Shown piece after piece: positions 18,911 to 28,522 of a stretch of 64,000 nucleotides of DNA. The translations under genes were made by a program, and so were the position numbers. Every line of letters begins with the position of its first letter. Position 1 is the stretch's first letter. The notes under the pieces were generated by a model. That model saw only the letters and a list, made by a program, of their open reading frames with translations. It searched no databases and was not told where the DNA came from. The stretch is from Paenibacillus cellulosilyticus (lineage in GTDB: Bacteria > Bacillota > Bacilli > Paenibacillales > Paenibacillaceae): NCBI RefSeq assembly GCF_003182255.1, contig NZ_QGTQ01000023.1, positions 1-64,000 of the forward strand, written 5' to 3'.

Positions 18911-19735
18911 TTGAAAAAACTGAAACGAAGTGCTCGACTCGTAGAAATGACACAGTATTTGCTGAGCCGTCCACACAGACTCATCTCGCTGACCGCATTC
19001 GCGGATCGCTATCAATCCGCTAAGTCCTCGATTAGCGAGGATTTGGCGATTATTAAAGAAGTGTTCGAAGACGAAGGAATCGGAGAACTGCATACGCTTG
19101 CAGGTGCGGCGGGAGGCGTGAAATTCACACCGAAGATCGGCCTGGAAGCGTCGCTCGAGACGATTCAAACGGTGTGCCGCCAATTGGAGCAGCCTGAACG
19201 GGTGCTGCCTGGCGGCTATTTGTTCATGACCGATATGCTAGGACAGCCGGAACTGTTGTCGGAGCTCGGACGCATGTTCGCTACCGCGTTCGCTGGTCGT
19301 GAGATCGACGTCATTATGACGGTGGAGACGAAAGGGATTCCGCTCGCGTATGCGACTGCGGCCTGCCTTAACTTGCCGGTTGTTATCGTACGTCGGGATA
19401 ACAAAGTGACGGAAGGCTCTGCGGTGAGCATTAACTACGTATCCGGCTCTAACAAGCGCATTCAGACGATGTCGCTGGCAAGACGTACATTGCGCGAAGG
19501 TTCACGTGTGCTTATTATTGATGACTTCATGAAGGCAGGCGGAACAATCCAGGGGATGATGGATCTGCTCGGTGAATTTAATGCGAAGGTCGCAGGTGTC
19601 GGCGTGTTCGTTGAATCGGGTGAACTAGGTACCGAGGAGCGTCTTCTCGAGGATTATGTATCGCTTGCGAAGGTAACTGCAGTAGACTTAAAGTCCAAAC
19701 AAACGATGGTCATTCCAGGCAACTTTTTCAAATAA
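18911..19735 (+). CDS. purR: Purine operon repressor PurR
   Basis: 274 residues. N-terminal winged helix ([16 protein letters not shown]... [10 protein letters not shown]) joined to a phosphoribosyltransferase-like domain with the PRPP-binding loop [13 protein letters not shown] near residues 204-216. PurR represses purine genes; PRPP relieves this. The TTG start lies 9 nt after GAGGAGA and gives the usual N-terminus; the frame is open 17 codons further. Confidence 0.93.
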   Translation: MKKLKRSARLVEMTQYLLSRPHRLISLTAFADRYQSAKSSISEDLAIIKEVFEDEGIGELHTLAGAAGGVKFTPKIGLEASLETIQTVCRQLEQPERVLPGGYLFMTDMLGQPELLSELGRMFATAFAGREIDVIMTVETKGIPLAYATAACLNLPVVIVRRDNKVTEGSAVSINYVSGSNKRIQTMSLARRTLREGSRVLIIDDFMKAGGTIQGMMDLLGEFNAKVAGVGVFVESGELGTEERLLEDYVSLAKVTAVDLKSKQTMVIPGNFFK

Positions 19736-19766
19736 AAATATAACAATTTGGACGGAGGAACCACGC

Positions 19767-20162
19767 ATGAAATTGAAACCAGAAATCGTAAACGCAGCAG
19801 GCGCACCTGCCGCAATTGGCCCTTATTCGCACGCTGCAAAAGTAGGAAATCTGCTCTTTACATCGGGTCAAATTCCACTCGGTCCAGACGGCCAGCTCGT
19901 TGAAGGTGGCATCGAGGAACAGACGCATCAGGTGTTCCGCAACCTGCAAGCGGTACTCGAAGCAGCAGGCGCAACATTCGCAGATGTGGCGAAAGCAACG
20001 GTATTTATCAAGGATATGAACCAATTCACAGCAGTCAACACGATCTATGGATCGTACTTCGGAGACCATAAACCAGCACGCTCGACGGTAGAGGTTGCAC
20101 GCCTGCCGAAGGACGTTCTTGTCGAAATAGAATTGATCGCATCGGTATCTGTCGAACAATAG
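19767..20162 (+). CDS. ridA: RidA family enamine/imine deaminase (YabJ)
   Basis: 131 residues. RidA/YjgF/UK114 signature: [15 protein letters not shown], the arginine motif in [12 protein letters not shown] that binds the carboxylate of the imine, and VEIELIA. Removes reactive 2-aminoacrylate. Lies between purR and spoVG as in B. subtilis. Confidence 0.95.
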   Translation: MKLKPEIVNAAGAPAAIGPYSHAAKVGNLLFTSGQIPLGPDGQLVEGGIEEQTHQVFRNLQAVLEAAGATFADVAKATVFIKDMNQFTAVNTIYGSYFGDHKPARSTVEVARLPKDVLVEIELIASVSVEQ

Positions 20163-20224
20163 CGAAAAGTTTTCTAGTGCAAAAAAAAATATATAAATAA
20201 GCATAAGTTTTCCAAAAAAATAGA

Positions 20225-20251
20225 AGGAATTTGCTCTAAAGTGTGGAATTA
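20225..20251 (+). promoter_or_regulatory. Sigma-H promoter of spoVG
   Basis: AGGAATTT at 20225-20232 and GAATT at 20246-20250 separated by 13 bases match the sigma-H pattern, and closely resemble the B. subtilis spoVG promoter. Directly upstream is an A+T-rich run (20180-20220) of the sort bound by AbrB, which represses spoVG. Confidence 0.75.
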
Positions 20252-20283
20252 AACACCAAGTCTTCAAGAGGCAAAGGTGGTGA

Positions 20284-20574
<291 letters not shown>

Positions 20575-20585
20575 TAATGAGACGA

Positions 20586-20611
20586 AGAGAGCCTAAGGGC
20601 TCTCTTTTCTT
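20586..20611 (+). terminator. Terminator after spoVG
   Basis: AGAGAGCC / GGGCTCTCT stem, 3-nt loop, T-rich tail. Confidence 0.85.
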
Positions 20612-20683
20612 TTGCATATGAATAAGATATAGTCAAATACAGAATAAACGGGATTAAGCGAACGTTGGCAGGAGGTTATTTCA

Positions 20684-22084
20684 TTGAAATTGATGGCGAT
20701 TGTGCTTGCGGCAGGACAAGGCAAGCGGATGAAATCCAAGTTATATAAAGTACTTCACCAAGTATGCGGTAAGCCGATGGTGGAGCATGTACTTGATACA
20801 GTAGACGCAACGGCGTGTGAGCGTAAAGTTGTAATTGTTGGACATGGTGCAGAGCTCGTCAAAGCAACGCTTGGTGATCGCGCAGAGTTCGCGCTGCAAG
20901 CAGAGCAGCTTGGGACGGGCCATGCGGTACAGCAAGCTGCGTCGCTCCTCGGTGAGGAAGAGGGCACGACGGTTATCCTTTATGGCGATACACCGCTCGT
21001 AACGGCGGAGACGCTCGGCAAGCTGCTCGAGAAGCATACAGGTGCGGGTGCAGCAGCAACGGTGCTGACGGCTGTCGTTCCTAATCCACAAGGGCTTGGA
21101 CGTATTATCCGCGGCGAGAACGGTGAAGTGCTGCGCATTGTTGAGCAAAAGGACTGCTCGGCCGAGGAAGCGGCTATTACGGAAATCAACACGGGCATGT
21201 ACTGCTTCAACAACCGTAAGCTGTTCGAAGCGCTTAAGCTCGTAACGAATAACAATGCGCAAGGCGAGTATTATCTCACGGATGTGCTGGAGATTTTGCG
21301 CAAGCAGGGCGAAACGGTTGAGGCCTACATCGCACCGGACTTCGCGGAAGGCATCGGCGTTAACGATCGCGTTGGTCTTGGCGAAGCGGAGCAACTGATG
21401 CGTGTACGCATCGTGCGTCAGCATCAAATTAACGGCGTAACGATTATTGATCCAGCGACGACTTATATTGAAGCGGGCGTTGAGATCGGCGCGGATACGA
21501 TTCTTCATCCAGGTACGATTTTACGTGGACGTACGGTTATTGGTGAAGACTGCGTAATTGGGCCGCAAGCCGATTTGACGAACGTGACGGTTGGCAATGG
21601 CGCAGCCATCAAGTACTCGAGTGCGGCCGATGCAGAGATTGGTGAAAAGAGCACGGTTGGTCCTTACGCGAATCTTCGTCCAGGCTCCAAGCTGGGACGC
21701 GAATGCAAGATCGGCGATTTTGTTGAACTCAAAAATGCTACGCTCGGTGACGGCAGCAAAGTGTCGCATTTGAGCTACGTAGGCGACGCCGTTGTCGGCA
21801 AAGACGTTAACTTCGGTTGTGGCGCGATTACGGTTAACTATGACGGCTACAACAAGGCGGTTACCGAGATTGGCGATAACGCCTTCGTCGGCAGCAACGT
21901 AAATCTGATCGCACCGGTCAAGATCGGTGACGGCGCATACGTCGTCGCAGGCTCGACCATTACGCAGGACGTAGCCGCTAATGATATGGCTATTGCCCGT
22001 GTACGCCAAGAGAACAAGACCGGCTATGGGGAGAAGCTTCGCGCACGCGCGAGAGCAAGGAAAGAACGTCTCTCCAAACAATAA
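20684..22084 (+). CDS. glmU: Bifunctional GlmU (GlcNAc-1-P uridyltransferase / GlcN-1-P acetyltransferase)
   Basis: 466 residues. N-terminal pyrophosphorylase domain with [18 protein letters not shown] and the YGDTPLV metal site. C-terminal left-handed beta-helix of hexapeptide repeats from about residue 250, with the acetyltransferase motifs NYDGYNK and SNVNLIAPV. Makes UDP-GlcNAc for peptidoglycan. The TTG start is 8 nt after AGGAGG. In B. subtilis prs follows; here ctc does. Confidence 0.95.
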   Translation: MKLMAIVLAAGQGKRMKSKLYKVLHQVCGKPMVEHVLDTVDATACERKVVIVGHGAELVKATLGDRAEFALQAEQLGTGHAVQQAASLLGEEEGTTVILYGDTPLVTAETLGKLLEKHTGAGAAATVLTAVVPNPQGLGRIIRGENGEVLRIVEQKDCSAEEAAITEINTGMYCFNNRKLFEALKLVTNNNAQGEYYLTDVLEILRKQGETVEAYIAPDFAEGIGVNDRVGLGEAEQLMRVRIVRQHQINGVTIIDPATTYIEAGVEIGADTILHPGTILRGRTVIGEDCVIGPQADLTNVTVGNGAAIKYSSAADAEIGEKSTVGPYANLRPGSKLGRECKIGDFVELKNATLGDGSKVSHLSYVGDAVVGKDVNFGCGAITVNYDGYNKAVTEIGDNAFVGSNVNLIAPVKIGDGAYVVAGSTITQDVAANDMAIARVRQENKTGYGEKLRARARARKERLSKQ

Positions 22085-22169
22085 TAATGGAAAAATAACT
22101 GGTGGTATGTCCGACTAATTCGCTTGGCTGTAGGTAAGCCTATGGGAGAAAGCGAAGGAGGTTATCCAA

Positions 22170-22838
22170 TTGGGCATACCATTAACAATTGAAACAAGGG
22201 CTACCAAAACAAGACGCGAGCTTCGTGAGCTGCGCAGTCAAGGTAAAGTGCCGGGTGTTGTGTACGGTCCGAGCCTGCAAGCACCTAAGCCGATCGCACT
22301 GTCTGAGCGCGAGCTGCTTCCGCTGCTTCGCTCCCATCCGAATGCGGTTCTTTCGGTGTCCATACCAGGTGGACTGACTGAATCGGTTGTAATCAGCGAG
22401 GTTCAGCGCGATCCATTGACGCATGAGGTCGTTCATATCGATCTGCATCAGATCAATATGAACAAGAAGCTTCGGACGCATGTGCGTCTAGAGGCGACTG
22501 GCGACAGCAAGGGCGAACGTGAGGGCGGCATTCTGCAGTTGCTTGCGCATGAGCTCGAGATCGAATGTTTGCCAAACCAGCTGCCAGAGGTTATTTCGTT
22601 TGATGTTACCTCGCTTGGCGTGGGCGAGAATATGCTCGTACGCGATATTCCGGTGCCTGCTGGCGTAACGGTTCGTTCGGATGCGGAGCAGGTCGTCGTA
22701 ACGATTCTGGCGCCGCAGCTGGAGCTGTCGGAGGAAGAAGCAGCAGCGCAGGCGGTCGAGCTGCATGAAGCGGAGTCGCGTTCGAAGCACGAGAAGATGG
22801 AAGCGGTCAAGACGGGTGTCGGCGGCCAGCAGGCGTAG
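22170..22838 (+). CDS. ctc: Ribosomal protein bL25, general stress protein Ctc
   Basis: 222 residues, two-domain TL5/Ctc form: an L25-like 5S rRNA-binding N-terminus (ETRATKTRRELRELRSQGKVPGVVYG) and a C-terminal beta domain (about residues 95-190), with an acidic tail. TTG start 6-8 nt after GAAGGAGG. prs, usually between glmU and ctc, is missing. Terminator follows. Confidence 0.92.
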   Translation: MGIPLTIETRATKTRRELRELRSQGKVPGVVYGPSLQAPKPIALSERELLPLLRSHPNAVLSVSIPGGLTESVVISEVQRDPLTHEVVHIDLHQINMNKKLRTHVRLEATGDSKGEREGGILQLLAHELEIECLPNQLPEVISFDVTSLGVGENMLVRDIPVPAGVTVRSDAEQVVVTILAPQLELSEEEAAAQAVELHEAESRSKHEKMEAVKTGVGGQQA

Positions 22839-22913
22839 CCGCCGCTGCTGCTTTTCCAGCTGCTTGTACCTCGTTAGTTCGGGACATGCTGTTAACGTAA
22901 TACCATCGCAAGA

Positions 22914-22937
22914 GAGGCTGCTGATGCAGCCTTTTTT
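22914..22937 (+). terminator. Terminator after ctc
   Basis: Perfect AGGCTGC / GCAGCCT stem with TGAT loop and TTTTTT tail. Confidence 0.85.
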
Positions 22938-23020
22938 CATAAATCCAGTTATGTATAGGTTTTCACTTTCACCTTACACGAGGACATGGTCAAAGCACTT
23001 ATAGGAGTGAATATTACATT

Positions 23021-23581
23021 ATGAAATGGTTCGTAGGTCTGGGGAATCCAGGAACGCAATATCAGAATACGCGGCACAATGTCGGGTTCATGGCAATCGA
23101 TGAGCTCGCGAAACGCTGGGGTATCAGTGTCACACAGAGCAAATGCAAGGCACTTGTTGGGGAAGGCAACGTTGGCGGCACGAAGGTTGTGCTTATGAAG
23201 CCAATGACGTATATGAATCTCTCGGGCGAATCCATTCGTGCCTTTATGGATTACTATAAAGTCGCGCTGGAAGACCTCGTCGTCATCTATGACGACCTCG
23301 ACACCGAAATCGGCCGCATCCGTCTGCGTTATCAGGGCAGCCCAGGCGGCCACAATGGCATCAAGTCGATTATTCAGCATGTCGGCACGCAGCAGTTCAA
23401 CCGAATCCGTATGGGGATCACGCGCCCGCAACCGGGCGGCAACATCGCTGATTACGTCCTAGCGAATTTCCCTAAGGCAGAGCAGGACAAGCTGTCCACG
23501 ATGATCAGCCAAACCTGTGACGCGGCCGAATTTGCGCTCAAAGCAACGTTCGAGCAGACCATGGCTAAGTTTAATGTCTAA
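23021..23581 (+). CDS. pth: Peptidyl-tRNA hydrolase
   Basis: 186 residues. GLGNPG near residue 6, catalytic His19 in NTRHNVGF, PMTYMNLSGES, and DDLDTEIGRIRLR with the conserved Asp, then GGHNGIKSI. Recycles peptidyl-tRNA dropped from the ribosome. Called spoVC in B. subtilis. ATG after GGAGTGA. Confidence 0.95.
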   Translation: MKWFVGLGNPGTQYQNTRHNVGFMAIDELAKRWGISVTQSKCKALVGEGNVGGTKVVLMKPMTYMNLSGESIRAFMDYYKVALEDLVVIYDDLDTEIGRIRLRYQGSPGGHNGIKSIIQHVGTQQFNRIRMGITRPQPGGNIADYVLANFPKAEQDKLSTMISQTCDAAEFALKATFEQTMAKFNV

Positions 23582-23773
23582 GTCATAGAAGTACGTCCTC
23601 ATTGCACACAAACGCGCCTAGCCCGGCACGCGCCTCTGCGTTTAGACTTAGCTATTCGGTTTTCTCACTAAGGCGAAAGCTGAGAGCGCTTGCCCTGGTA
23701 CCAATCGTCCACTCGGGCTGACCACCTCCCGCATAAGCTGTCTACGGTATAAGAACCGAAAGGAGTGAGAGCG

Positions 23774-24121
23774 GTGGTTAGATTGGTGAACCCTCCGTTT
23801 ACTTTGCCGGGCGGCACTGTTGTAAAAGTAAGGCGTCCGTCGTTGACCGCGAGTACGAGTCCTACGTTAAACCGTCTTACGGTTGTATGGGTGCAGAATA
23901 ACGGCGTACCGTTTCGGACGACCAACTTCTTCGCTGAATTGATCCGTAACGGCAGAGTTGTGTCCCAAGCGGTATTCGATCCGTTCGGCGTTGTCGTGTT
24001 CAACAATATCGGAACGCTGACTCAAGTCAGCTACCAGCTGCGCACCTTCAACCCGTCAGGCATTCTGCAGCGGGTACGGACGATTCCGGCAGGCGTCCAA
24101 GCGTTTGCACTCATCGGTTAA
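23774..24121 (+). CDS. Conserved-looking hypothetical protein, probably all-beta
   Basis: 115 residues with no signal peptide or membrane segment. It consists of alternating strands rich in V, T, N and R with few charged runs, such as VNPPFTLPGGTVVKVRR and LRTFNPSGILQRVRTIPAG. I do not recognise the family. It starts at a GTG 8 nt after AAGGAG and ends in a long terminator, so it looks like a real single-gene unit. Its position between pth and fin, in a stretch full of sporulation genes, makes a spore role possible, but nothing in the sequence proves it. Confidence 0.65.
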   Translation: MVRLVNPPFTLPGGTVVKVRRPSLTASTSPTLNRLTVVWVQNNGVPFRTTNFFAELIRNGRVVSQAVFDPFGVVVFNNIGTLTQVSYQLRTFNPSGILQRVRTIPAGVQAFALIG

Positions 24122-24125
24122 TAAG

Positions 24126-24172
24126 AAAAAGTCTGCATCCGCCATTCCAATGGCTAGATGCAGACTTTTTTT
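24126..24172 (+). terminator. Terminator after the hypothetical protein
   Basis: AAAAAGTCTGCAT pairs with ATGCAGACTTTTT, with a smaller CCATT/AATGG hairpin inside, and a T run. The symmetrical A/T flanks could work in both directions. Confidence 0.85.
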
Positions 24173-24189
24173 GTGCCTTACCGATAAAG

Positions 24190-24312
24190 CTCTTAGATCC
24201 CACAGGGATCCACCAGCAGGAGCCCCACCGTAGAGCGTGTCCCACAGGGACGAAAGCGAGCACCAGCACGCAGCAACTCAGGGGCGTCGAATCGTAGGCA
24301 TACGTGAGAACG
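24190..24312. repeat. Interspersed repeat R2, copy 3
   Basis: Single copy of the element found in tandem at 15537-15800. Conserved parts are GATCCCACAGGGATC, GCGTGTCCCACAGGGACGA, CACCAGCACG and GTCGAATCGTA. Confidence 0.78.
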
Positions 24313-24359
24313 TTTCCAGTCACAGCAGAACGTGCCACCACGCCTCCACCGTATCTAGG

Positions 24360-24524
24360 TGAGTCCTTCGGGTGTCCAGAGGGCAGAGCCCTTGGGGCCT
24401 CCTTTACGAGGGGAGGGTTTGGGTGGGGTGGGCTCCCGAGGGTTTGGGTGGGAAGCGAGTCCCGCAGGGACAAACGGGTTAAATAGGGCGGAGCCCTATC
24501 TAAAAGCCGTCCCGCAGGGACAAT
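24360..24524. repeat. Interspersed repeat R3, copy 2
   Basis: Matches 15853-15960 (GTGTCCAGAGGGCAG, GAGGGGAGGGTTTGGGTGG). It then extends with two GTCCCGCAGGGAC palindromes, the same kind of palindrome found in R2. Confidence 0.72.
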
Positions 24525-24606
24525 CAAGCCGGTCGCAGACCAATCGTTATAACGATTAAATTTGGGACATACTAACGTGTATAACAATTGGTCAGGAGGC
24601 ATACAT

Positions 24607-24837
24607 ATGGCTGTGAACTACATTTGCCCACATTGCCGCTCTACGGTAGGAACGATTAATAACGCATCGGTAACGGAGCAGCAGCTCGGTTTCCATTTCT
24701 TGACCCCCGAGGAGCGCAGCGATATAATAGCGTATAACCCAAACGGGGACGTCATTGTTAACGTGGTGTGTGATTATTGCCGCGAAGCAATTGAAGCGAA
24801 CCCTGAGCTGGTGCTTATACCAAATCCGCTTCAATAG
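24607..24837 (+). CDS. fin: Anti-sigma-F factor Fin (YabK)
   Basis: 76 residues. Two zinc-binding cysteine pairs, CPHC near residue 7 and CDYC near residue 56, and the LGFHFLTPEERSDIIAYNPNGDV core of Fin, which shuts off sigma-F so that sigma-G can take over in the forespore. ATG after TCAGGAGG; an upstream in-frame ATG at 24562 lies before that site. It sits between pth and mfd as in B. subtilis. Confidence 0.92.
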   Translation: MAVNYICPHCRSTVGTINNASVTEQQLGFHFLTPEERSDIIAYNPNGDVIVNVVCDYCREAIEANPELVLIPNPLQ

Positions 24838-24994
24838 CTTTGGAATACAAGCGACAGCCTTAGCCTAGGCATCGGGATGGCTGAGGCTTCTTTGTGTGTT
24901 TACCACCTGCCTCTATACGCGATATCGATAGAGGTTTTTTTCATCGTCAACGGTGCGATCGAATGCGCGCCGCAGAAGGAAGGTGCCGTTTCCA

Positions 24995-27900
24995 TTGAAA
25001 GCGTTAATTAAGGCTTTTGCCGCAGATGCCGACTATCAGACCGTCCTGTCGGGTGTTACAGCGGGCATGCGGGAGCAGCTTATATCGGGCTTAGCGGGCT
25101 CTTCCCGCCAAGTGCTCATGTCTGCGCTGCGTACCGATTTGGATCGGCCAATGTTGGTCGTCACCCATAATATGTTCGCAGCTCAGAAAATCGTAGAAGA
25201 TTTGCAGGAACTGCTGCCCCAGGGCGATGTTCTTCTTTATCCCGCCAACGAATTGGTGGCCGCCGAATCCGCTGTCTCGAGTCCCGAGACGCTGGCACAG
25301 CGTATCGATGCGCTGATCAGGCTGTCCCAAGGGTATCGCGGGATTGTCGTCGTGCCGTTCAGCGGCGTACGACGCTATTTGCCTGTCAAAGGCATTATGG
25401 CAGAGGCCCAAATCTCGCTGAAGGTTGGCGATACGCTGCCGATCGATACGTTCCTCCGCCGCATGACCGGAATCGGCTATGAGCGGGTGGATCGCGTAGA
25501 ATCAAAAGGCGAGATGAGCGTACGCGGCGGTATTGTCGACTTCTATCCGCTGACATCGTCCGTGGCGTGCCGTGTGGAATGGTTCGACGACGAAATCGAT
25601 TCGATCCGAACGTTTGATCCGGCGGATCAGCGGTCGCTCGATAAGCTGGAGTCGTTCGTCGTAACGCCATGCCGTGAGCTTCCAGCAGACGAGCGCAGGT
25701 TTAAGAACGCAGCGCAGCAAGCTGTGGGCTTGCTTGATAAGCAGCTCGAACGAATGACCGATCGTACGGCGAAGGAGCGTTTGCGCGCCGAGATTGGCAG
25801 TGAGATCGAGAAGCTGAAGGAAGAGCAGTATTTTAGCGAAATGTATAAGTATGTCTCGCTGCTCTATCCAGAGCGCCACACCTTGCTTGACTATATTCCA
25901 TCGGATACGCTGCTTATTATGGATGAGCCGCTGCGTCTCATTGAGACTGCACGGCAGCTGGAGCGGGACGAAGCAGAGTGGGCAACCCATCTGCTGTCGC
26001 ATGGCAAGTCGCTTCCCGGCCTTCCGCTCGCACGCGAAAATGATGAAATTTTGCACCACCGCGCTTATCAGACGGTGTTCTTGTCGTTGTTCCTGCGCCA
26101 AATTCCACATACGCAGCCGCAGAACATCTTGAACTTCATGTGCCGTGCGACGCAAAACTTCCACGGGCAGATGAACGTGCTGAAGGCAGAGATGGATCGC
26201 TGGAAGAAGGCTGGAGCCACCGTTATGATGCTGGCAGGCAGCGCAGAGCGTATGGACCGTATGCGCCGGGTGCTGCAGGATTACAATATTGAGCCGCCGA
26301 TGCTGTTAGAGGGCAATATGCAGGCTGGGTTTGAGCTGCCTTCCATTCATCTGGTCGTCATAACAGAGGGCGAAATGTTCTCGCAGAAGCAGCGGAAAGC
26401 GACGCGTGTCGATAAGAAGATCGACAACGCAGAGCGGATTAAGAGCTATACCGAGCTGAAGGTCGGCGACTACGTCGTTCACCAGAACCATGGTATTGGC
26501 AAATACCTTGGCATCGGCACGCTTGTTATTGGCGGCATTCATAAAGATTATATGCATGTCATGTATGCAGGCGGCGATAAGCTGTCCATCCCGATCGAAC
26601 AGATTGATATGATTCAGAAGTATGTTGGCGCGGAGGACAAGGAGCCGAAGATTTATAAGCTTGGCGGCAACGAGTGGAACAAAGTTAAGACGAAGGTTCG
26701 TTCATCCGTCAAAGATATTGCGGATGAGCTTATTAAGCTGTACGCCGACCGTCAATCGAGCCCTGGATTTGCTTTTGCGCCAGATACGCCTTATCAGCAA
26801 GAATTCGAGGCGATGTTCCCCTACGATGAAACGCGGGATCAGCTTCGTGCAATAGACGAAATAAAGAAAGACATGGAGATGACGCGTCCGATGGACCGTC
26901 TCTTATGCGGCGACGTTGGCTATGGCAAAACCGAGGTAGCGGTAAGAGCAGCGTTCAAATCGGCTATAGAAGGCAAGCAAGTGGCAATACTGGTACCAAC
27001 GACCATTCTCGCACAGCAGCATTACGAGACGTTCCGTGAGCGATTCTCCGGCTATCCGTTCAAGGTGCAGGTACTGTCTCGGTTCCGTTCCCGCAAGGAG
27101 CAGACGGAGACGATGAAAGGCATCAAGGCGGGTACGGTAGACATTATTATCGGTACGCATCGCCTGCTGTCGCAGGATATCGTGTTCAAAGATCTTGGCC
27201 TGCTCATCGTTGACGAAGAGCAGCGTTTCGGCGTCTCTCATAAAGAGAAATTGAAGCGGTTGAAGACGAATGTTGATGTACTGACGCTGACGGCCACGCC
27301 AATTCCGCGTACGCTGCATATGTCGATGCTTGGTGTCCGCGACCTGTCGGTTATCGAGACGCCGCCGGAGAACCGTTTCCCAGTTCAGACCTACGTGCTT
27401 GAATATAGTGCTTCTCTTGTTAGAGAAGCGGTCGAACGTGAATTAGCGCGCGGCGGACAGGTATACTATCTGTACAACCGCGTACAGGGCATTCACCAGA
27501 TGGCTGACCAGATTAAAGCGCTTGTACCGGATGCAAGAGTAGCGGTCGGTCACGGCCAGATGTCGGAGCAGGAGCTGGAGAAGACGATTCTCGACTTCCT
27601 CGACGGCGAATCTGACGTGCTGGTCAGTACGAGCATTATCGAGACAGGCGTAGATATTCCGAACGTGAATACACTCATCGTTCATGATGCGGACAAGATG
27701 GGGCTATCGCAGCTGTATCAGCTTCGCGGCAGGGTTGGCCGATCCAATCGGATCGCGTATGCTTACTTCACGTATCAGCGGGACAAGGTACTGACAGAGG
27801 TTGCGGAGAAAAGGCTGCAGTCAATCAAGGAGTTTACGGAGCTTGGCTCCGGCTTCAAAATCGCAATGCGTGACCTTGCCATCCGCGGAGCAGGCAACTT

Positions 27901-28522
27901 GCTCGGGGCGGAGCAGCATGGCTTCATCGCCTCGGTTGGCTTTGACCTGTACTCGCAGATGCTTGCCGATGAGGTAGCTGCTCGCAAGTCGCAGCTTGAA
28001 GGAACGGCGCAGGTGGTGGAACGCAAGGTGTCGACGGTTATCGACGTCAGCATCGATGCTTACCTGCCGTCGGATTATATTTATGACAGCATTCAGAAGA
28101 TCGAGATTTACAAGAAGGTGGCCAGCATCCGCTCCATTGCAGAGGCAGAGGATCTTGGCGAAGAGCTCGTCGACCGCTTCGGCGATCTGCCGGCTGCGGT
28201 AGAGAATCTGCTTGCTGTAGCCCGTCTGAAAACATATGGCGGCGATTATGGCATCGAGCAAATTTCGCAGAAAGCGGACGACTGGACGCTGAAGCTTGCC
28301 GAGGTCGGCCGATTCGACAAGAAGAAGCTTGACCAGCTATGCCTCAAATTCGAGAACCGATTCAAGCTGTTCGACGATGCGAGCGCTGGCGGTCAGCCGT
28401 ATATTTTGCTTCGTGGCAAAGGGCTGACGCAGGAGCAGAAGCTTGAGCTGCTGGAGAAATTTCTTGAAGCTTGTAAGGATGCGTTAAAATCGAAGGGAGC
28501 ACTCCAAGATGTTGCACAATAA
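24995..28522 (+). CDS. mfd: Transcription-repair coupling factor Mfd
   Basis: About 1175 residues. UvrB-like N-terminal module, RNA-polymerase-interacting domain near residues 490-560 (GDYVVHQNHGIGKYLG), then a superfamily 2 translocase with Walker A GDVGYGKTEVA, DEEQRFG as the DExx box, TATPIPRTL, and the QLRGRVGRS motif VI. A C-terminal TRCF domain follows. Mfd removes stalled RNA polymerase and recruits UvrA. I prefer the TTG at 24995, 9 nt after AAGGAAGGTG, over the GTG at 24953. It overlaps prsA1 by 14 bases. Confidence 0.92.
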   Translation: MKALIKAFAADADYQTVLSGVTAGMREQLISGLAGSSRQVLMSALRTDLDRPMLVVTHNMFAAQKIVEDLQELLPQGDVLLYPANELVAAESAVSSPETLAQRIDALIRLSQGYRGIVVVPFSGVRRYLPVKGIMAEAQISLKVGDTLPIDTFLRRMTGIGYERVDRVESKGEMSVRGGIVDFYPLTSSVACRVEWFDDEIDSIRTFDPADQRSLDKLESFVVTPCRELPADERRFKNAAQQAVGLLDKQLERMTDRTAKERLRAEIGSEIEKLKEEQYFSEMYKYVSLLYPERHTLLDYIPSDTLLIMDEPLRLIETARQLERDEAEWATHLLSHGKSLPGLPLARENDEILHHRAYQTVFLSLFLRQIPHTQPQNILNFMCRATQNFHGQMNVLKAEMDRWKKAGATVMMLAGSAERMDRMRRVLQDYNIEPPMLLEGNMQAGFELPSIHLVVITEGEMFSQKQRKATRVDKKIDNAERIKSYTELKVGDYVVHQNHGIGKYLGIGTLVIGGIHKDYMHVMYAGGDKLSIPIEQIDMIQKYVGAEDKEPKIYKLGGNEWNKVKTKVRSSVKDIADELIKLYADRQSSPGFAFAPDTPYQQEFEAMFPYDETRDQLRAIDEIKKDMEMTRPMDRLLCGDVGYGKTEVAVRAAFKSAIEGKQVAILVPTTILAQQHYETFRERFSGYPFKVQVLSRFRSRKEQTETMKGIKAGTVDIIIGTHRLLSQDIVFKDLGLLIVDEEQRFGVSHKEKLKRLKTNVDVLTLTATPIPRTLHMSMLGVRDLSVIETPPENRFPVQTYVLEYSASLVREAVERELARGGQVYYLYNRVQGIHQMADQIKALVPDARVAVGHGQMSEQELEKTILDFLDGESDVLVSTSIIETGVDIPNVNTLIVHDADKMGLSQLYQLRGRVGRSNRIAYAYFTYQRDKVLTEVAEKRLQSIKEFTELGSGFKIAMRDLAIRGAGNLLGAEQHGFIASVGFDLYSQMLADEVAARKSQLEGTAQVVERKVSTVIDVSIDAYLPSDYIYDSIQKIEIYKKVASIRSIAEAEDLGEELVDRFGDLPAAVENLLAVARLKTYGGDYGIEQISQKADDWTLKLAEVGRFDKKKLDQLCLKFENRFKLFDDASAGGQPYILLRGKGLTQEQKLELLEKFLEACKDALKSKGALQDVAQ

